Source: Elusimicrobiota bacterium (lineage in GTDB: Bacteria > CG03 > SLGR01 > PWQF01). Taken from it: a stretch of DNA of 7,522 nt. A program made the position numbers and the translations under genes. The stretch lies in assembly GCA_003557485.1 (NCBI GenBank), contig PWOI01000159.1, forward strand, positions 1-7,522, given 5' to 3'. Position 1 is the stretch's first letter; each line of letters starts with the position of its first letter. Below, in pieces: positions 4,759 through 7,522 of this stretch. Below the pieces are notes generated by a model. The model ran no database searches. It was not told the origin of the DNA and saw only the letters and a program-made list of their open reading frames with translations.

Positions 4759-7026
4759 TTATTCCTCTCTATCTTTCCCGTGCACAGGAATTGTAATTGT
4801 AAAACTTGTTCCTTTTCCACTTCTAGTTTTTCCCGATATTTCCCCTTTATGCCCTTCAACAATATCTTTGGCAATAGTTAATCCCAGGCATTTTTCCATG
4901 ATAGCTTTATGTTGGAAAATATTTTCCACATATTTTTTTGACATTCCGGGGCCGGTGTCGGAAATTGAGATCTGAACCTTTTTCTTTTTTGATTTTGCGG
5001 ATACTGTGATTTTATCACCCGGGCTGCCGCAGCGGACAGCATTTCCCAGTATATGGGTTATAACCCAGGTCATTTTTGTAAAATCAATTTTAACTTCCGG
5101 AAGGTCTTCATCCAGCTCTCTTTGGATTACAATTTCCTTTTCTGCGGTCTGTCCCCTGATTGGCTGCAGGGCTGATTCAATAAGTTTATTAACACTGGCA
5201 ACTTCCCGGGAGATGATATGAATATCAACCTCCTCTTCATGTTCGGAGGTATACTTGTAATACCTATCCAAAATATCTCCCCGGGCCAGTACTCCCACCA
5301 GGCGCTTGGAACGGTCATCTGCCAGAACGGGAATCATCTTCACCGATACTTTGCTTATCAGATTAAATGCTTTCAGTAAACTGTCATCCTCGTAAACAGT
5401 TGCAGCAGGAGGTACGCATAAATCCTGCGCGTTACGGGACAGATCTTCCTCTTTAAGATCGATTATGCTGTCATATCTGAGTATTCCAACCAGTTCTCCG
5501 TTTGTTGAATCAGCTACCGGAAGATAGGAATAAAAACTTTTTTCAAAATACTTAAAGGTATCCTTTATGATAGTTTGGGAAGGAATTTTAATTATATCAC
5601 TCGTCATTGCCTCACGGACCTGTATATTTTCAAGCAGTTTATGTTCTTCTTCCTGGTCAATGTCGATTCCCCGGTTTATAAGCTTGGTTGTATAGATGTT
5701 TTTTTTCTGATACCAGCGGGTCAGGGTGGAGCTGATTATACAGGCAAACATCATTGGCAGAATAATTCCGTGGTCATGGGTCATCTCATATAAAATAATT
5801 ATAGAAGTCAGCGGAGCATGGGTTGCTCCGGCGAAAACCGCTCCCATCCCAACCATAGCGTAGGACCCCGGACCGGCTGCAAGCTCGGGAAATATAATAT
5901 TGATAAGACTTCCGTAGCCTGCTCCCATCATGGCCCCAATAAAAAGGCCGGGGGCAAAAATACCGCCGCTGCCGCCACTGCCCAGAGTTAAAGAAGTGGC
6001 AATTATTTTGGCCAGCATCAAAACCAATGCAAACTGCAGGGTTAAACTGCCGTAAAGCGCCTGTTCCATAACCGGATATCCGGTAGCATGAATTTGCGGA
6101 AGCCACAAAGCCAGTCCTCCCAGAAGAAGACCGCCCATGGCCGGTTTTACCGCCATAGGAAGCGAAATTTTCTCAAAAAAATGTTCCATTCCATAAATCA
6201 TTTTTTGATATGTGAGGGATATAACGGCAGCTGAGACTCCCAGTCCGATATAGAAGAAAACTTCCCAAAAACTTATCATCTCATGGGGCGGAATACTAAA
6301 AACAGCATAAAACCGGTCAAGAAATATATTCACAACAGCCACTCCCACTACAGACGCAATCACTATTGCAGATAAAAAGCGCAGCCTTATATTACGCAAA
6401 ATAACTTCAATGCTGAAAATAACCCCGGCAAGTGGTGCGTTGAAAGTGCCGGCAATCCCTGCCGCCGCACCGGCCCCAAGTAAGGCCTTTGTTTTTTCTG
6501 TTGATAATTTTAAAAATTTTCCGACGGATGAACCGAACGCCGAGCCTATCTGGACTATAGGCCCTTCACGGCCTGCTGAGCCGCCTGAACCGATACATAT
6601 TGCCGAAACAAGGACTTTAAGCGGGACAATGCGAAAACGCATTATCCCGTCTTTTTTTGCCACAGATTCCATCACTTCGGGTACACCGTGGCCACGGGCT
6701 TCCTTTACAAAATAAGCGATTACAGGGCCTATAATAAGCCCACCTATAGCCGGAGCGAAAAGGCGGTACTGCCAGGGAAGCGAAAGAACCGCGTCAAGAA
6801 AACCATCGGTGGTAGTAGCTCCGTAAAAAATATGTTTAACACCCAGAATAAGCAACTTGAATGCGATAGATGCAAGTCCGCCAACTATGCCAATAAGAGT
6901 TGCAAGTATAACCATTCCAAGAGGGCCGGACTGTTGGAAATACCGGTATACCGGACTGTATATACCTTTATATAAGATATTCACTATCCCGAAACTGCCA
7001 GGTTTTGCTTTTTTATATTGATTCAT
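4759..7026 (-). CDS. ClC-family chloride transporter with two CBS domains and a C-terminal histidine-kinase-type ATPase domain
   Basis: This protein has 755 residues. The ClC core (about 35-450) shows the three chloride-filter signatures: GHGVP (112-116), GREGP (152-156) with the gating Glu154, and GGIFAPGLFIG (354-364), plus the pore tyrosine Tyr445. The position equal to the internal proton glutamate E203 of E. coli ClC appears to be Val208 (IEVIL), as in chloride channels. Two CBS domains follow (about 470-525 and 535-591), a usual regulatory addition. Residues about 600-750 form a GHKL/HATPase_c domain: N-box GNAV (Asn662), DTGPGM (690-695), F-box-like IF at 703-704, and a G2-like CLGLTIAK whose first glycine is Cys713. 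No H-box or phospho-acceptor helix is seen between CBS and ATPase, so kinase activity is doubtful; nucleotide sensing is likelier (inference). The start is ATG 7026 with only a weak ribosome site. The stop lies one base from that of mrpG. Confidence 0.92.
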   Translation of the reverse strand: MNQYKKAKPGSFGIVNILYKGIYSPVYRYFQQSGPLGMVILATLIGIVGGLASIAFKLLILGVKHIFYGATTTDGFLDAVLSLPWQYRLFAPAIGGLIIGPVIAYFVKEARGHGVPEVMESVAKKDGIMRFRIVPLKVLVSAICIGSGGSAGREGPIVQIGSAFGSSVGKFLKLSTEKTKALLGAGAAAGIAGTFNAPLAGVIFSIEVILRNIRLRFLSAIVIASVVGVAVVNIFLDRFYAVFSIPPHEMISFWEVFFYIGLGVSAAVISLTYQKMIYGMEHFFEKISLPMAVKPAMGGLLLGGLALWLPQIHATGYPVMEQALYGSLTLQFALVLMLAKIIATSLTLGSGGSGGIFAPGLFIGAMMGAGYGSLINIIFPELAAGPGSYAMVGMGAVFAGATHAPLTSIIILYEMTHDHGIILPMMFACIISSTLTRWYQKKNIYTTKLINRGIDIDQEEEHKLLENIQVREAMTSDIIKIPSQTIIKDTFKYFEKSFYSYLPVADSTNGELVGILRYDSIIDLKEEDLSRNAQDLCVPPAATVYEDDSLLKAFNLISKVSVKMIPVLADDRSKRLVGVLARGDILDRYYKYTSEHEEEVDIHIISREVASVNKLIESALQPIRGQTAEKEIVIQRELDEDLPEVKIDFTKMTWVITHILGNAVRCGSPGDKITVSAKSKKKKVQISISDTGPGMSKKYVENIFQHKAIMEKCLGLTIAKDIVEGHKGEISGKTRSGKGTSFTITIPVHGKDREE

Positions 7027-7068
7027 TAATTTTACTTTTGAGTTTTAAATAGAAATATTTTCACAAGT

Positions 7069-7097
7069 AATATAAAACATATTCATTTCTTTTGCAA
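7069..7097 (-). promoter_or_regulatory. Candidate promoter of the ClC gene
   Basis: On the minus strand TTGCAA (7092-7097, four of six to the -35 consensus) and TATATT (7069-7074, five of six to the -10) are 17 bp apart. They lie about 43 bp upstream of the ATG at 7026. The region is very AT-rich, so chance matches are possible. The site lies just outside the proposed insertion-sequence end, so transcription from inside the element is another option. Confidence 0.4.
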
Positions 7098-7119
7098 ATA
7101 AAAAAAATGTTAGGAATTT

Positions 7120-7155
7120 TTTAAAAGTGCACAGTTTACAATTTAAAAGTGCACA
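7120..7155. repeat. Two 14-bp direct repeats at the IS end
   Basis: TTTAAAAGTGCACA occurs at 7120-7133 and again at 7142-7155, 22 bp apart. The second copy is part of a 20-bp near-palindrome (7143-7162; arms TTAAAAGTG/CACTTTTAA around CA) that contains the transposase stop codon. Repeated sub-terminal motifs of this sort are typical transposase-binding sites, for example in IS21-type ends. The repeats are seen directly; their role is inferred. Confidence 0.8.
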
Positions 7156-7522
7156 CTTTTAAGATCCTTAATTTTAGCTTTTTGTACATCAATAAGATTG
7201 TTGTTACACCAGAATCTGACTTCGGCAGCGTGTTTGGTAATGGGTGAAATACGCAGATTTACCGGGGTATTACATTCTGCGTTTTTAGGTTTAAATATGA
7301 TGTTATCAAGGGAGGCGCGTCTGTAATTGTCAATGGTTCTGTCTACCCTAAGACAAAAGATATCCCTTGTCGATTTGAATGGAGGTTTTAAAGAAAATTC
7401 TCTGAACAGGGACTGGTTTTCTTTTAATGCTCTTTGAAATCTGATATCAGGAACTTCTTCAGTGGTTGAATGAACCCATCGGTAATTATACTTGCGGATT
7501 AGTTTGAAGAGTTCCTGCCGGG
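7143..7522 (-). CDS. Integrase-type (DDE) IS transposase, C-terminal 125 residues
   Basis: The minus strand is open from the right edge to a TAA at 7143-7145, giving 125 residues of the C-terminus of an rve/DDE-type transposase. The catalytic domain is not in the window. The visible part matches the domain that follows the catalytic core in integrase-like transposases: a segment with RALKENQSLFREFSLKPPF, then DIFCLRVDRTIDNYRRASL, a beta-rich region with VNLRISP and AEVRFWCNNNLIDVQ, and the ending KDLKSVHF. The final codons overlap the repeated GTGCAC motif of the element end, a compact arrangement often seen in IS elements. Family placement (IS21- or IS481-like) is from memory of similar C-termini and is tentative. 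No frameshift is visible, so the element may be intact beyond the window. Confidence 0.72.
   Translation of the reverse strand, partial: RQELFKLIRKYNYRWVHSTTEEVPDIRFQRALKENQSLFREFSLKPPFKSTRDIFCLRVDRTIDNYRRASLDNIIFKPKNAECNTPVNLRISPITKHAAEVRFWCNNNLIDVQKAKIKDLKSVHF

Larger units (their letters stand above)
7108..7522. mobile_element. 3' end of an insertion sequence, rest beyond the right edge
   Basis: The minus strand carries the C-terminus of an integrase-type transposase, followed by short repeated motifs and a TGT at 7108-7110, a common terminal trinucleotide of several IS families. The boundary at 7108 is a guess, because the other end and any target duplication are outside the window. The element inserted upstream of the ClC gene, close to its promoter. 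Confidence 0.5.

Noticed and set aside
4600-4760. Bidirectional terminator between mrpG and the ClC gene
   Set aside because: I could not find a GC-rich stem with flanking T-runs near the stops.
6410-6975. Plus-strand open frames opposite the ClC gene
   Set aside because: They mirror conserved ClC codons, have no ribosome sites and no family features.

Overview
The window is bacterial and centres on ion homeostasis. It holds a forward operon for an Mrp-type monovalent cation/H+ antiporter (about 286-4757). Facing it tail-to-tail is a large ClC-family chloride transporter gene on the minus strand (4759-7026). The right edge carries the 3' end of an insertion-sequence transposase (7143-7522, minus strand, running off the window). 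The left edge holds a weakly supported minus-strand reading frame (1-153) that also runs off. The host lineage cannot be named from the sequence. Short AT-rich spacers, sigma70-like promoters, gene overlaps, a membrane complex related to hydrogenase/Complex I modules and several signalling-domain fusions fit a metabolically lean, possibly anaerobic bacterium, but that is inference.

Mrp operon. A near-consensus promoter (218-246) precedes seven tightly packed cistrons: a MbhD/MbhE-type protein equal to only the C-terminal part of MrpA, then mrpB, mrpC, mrpD, mrpE, mrpF and mrpG. The large NuoL-like antiporter domain of standard MrpA is absent, so MrpD is the only NuoL/M/N-type channel subunit encoded here. 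Most junctions overlap or nearly touch (GTGA, ATTAA and ATGAATGA types), pointing to translational coupling. mrpB seems to start at a rare ATT codon behind a perfect Shine-Dalgarno. mrpD is split in two by a -1 frame change at a perfect 24-bp inverted repeat with an 8-nt loop. mrpG carries a C-terminal PTS EIIA (fructose/Ntr type) domain with its phospho-acceptor histidine.

ClC gene. The 755-residue protein has a complete ClC membrane core, two CBS domains and then an unexpected histidine-kinase-type ATPase domain without a recognisable phospho-acceptor helix. Its stop codon lies 1 nt from that of mrpG, so the two transcripts must converge and probably overlap.

Together the locus pairs a cation/proton antiporter with a chloride pathway, each extended at its C-terminus by a domain from a phosphotransfer or ATP-binding signalling family. 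A plausible reading (inference) is that ion flux is set by PTS phosphorylation state and by nucleotide binding. The mrpD break may be a recent inactivating mutation, a programmed frameshift or an assembly artefact; sequence alone cannot decide.
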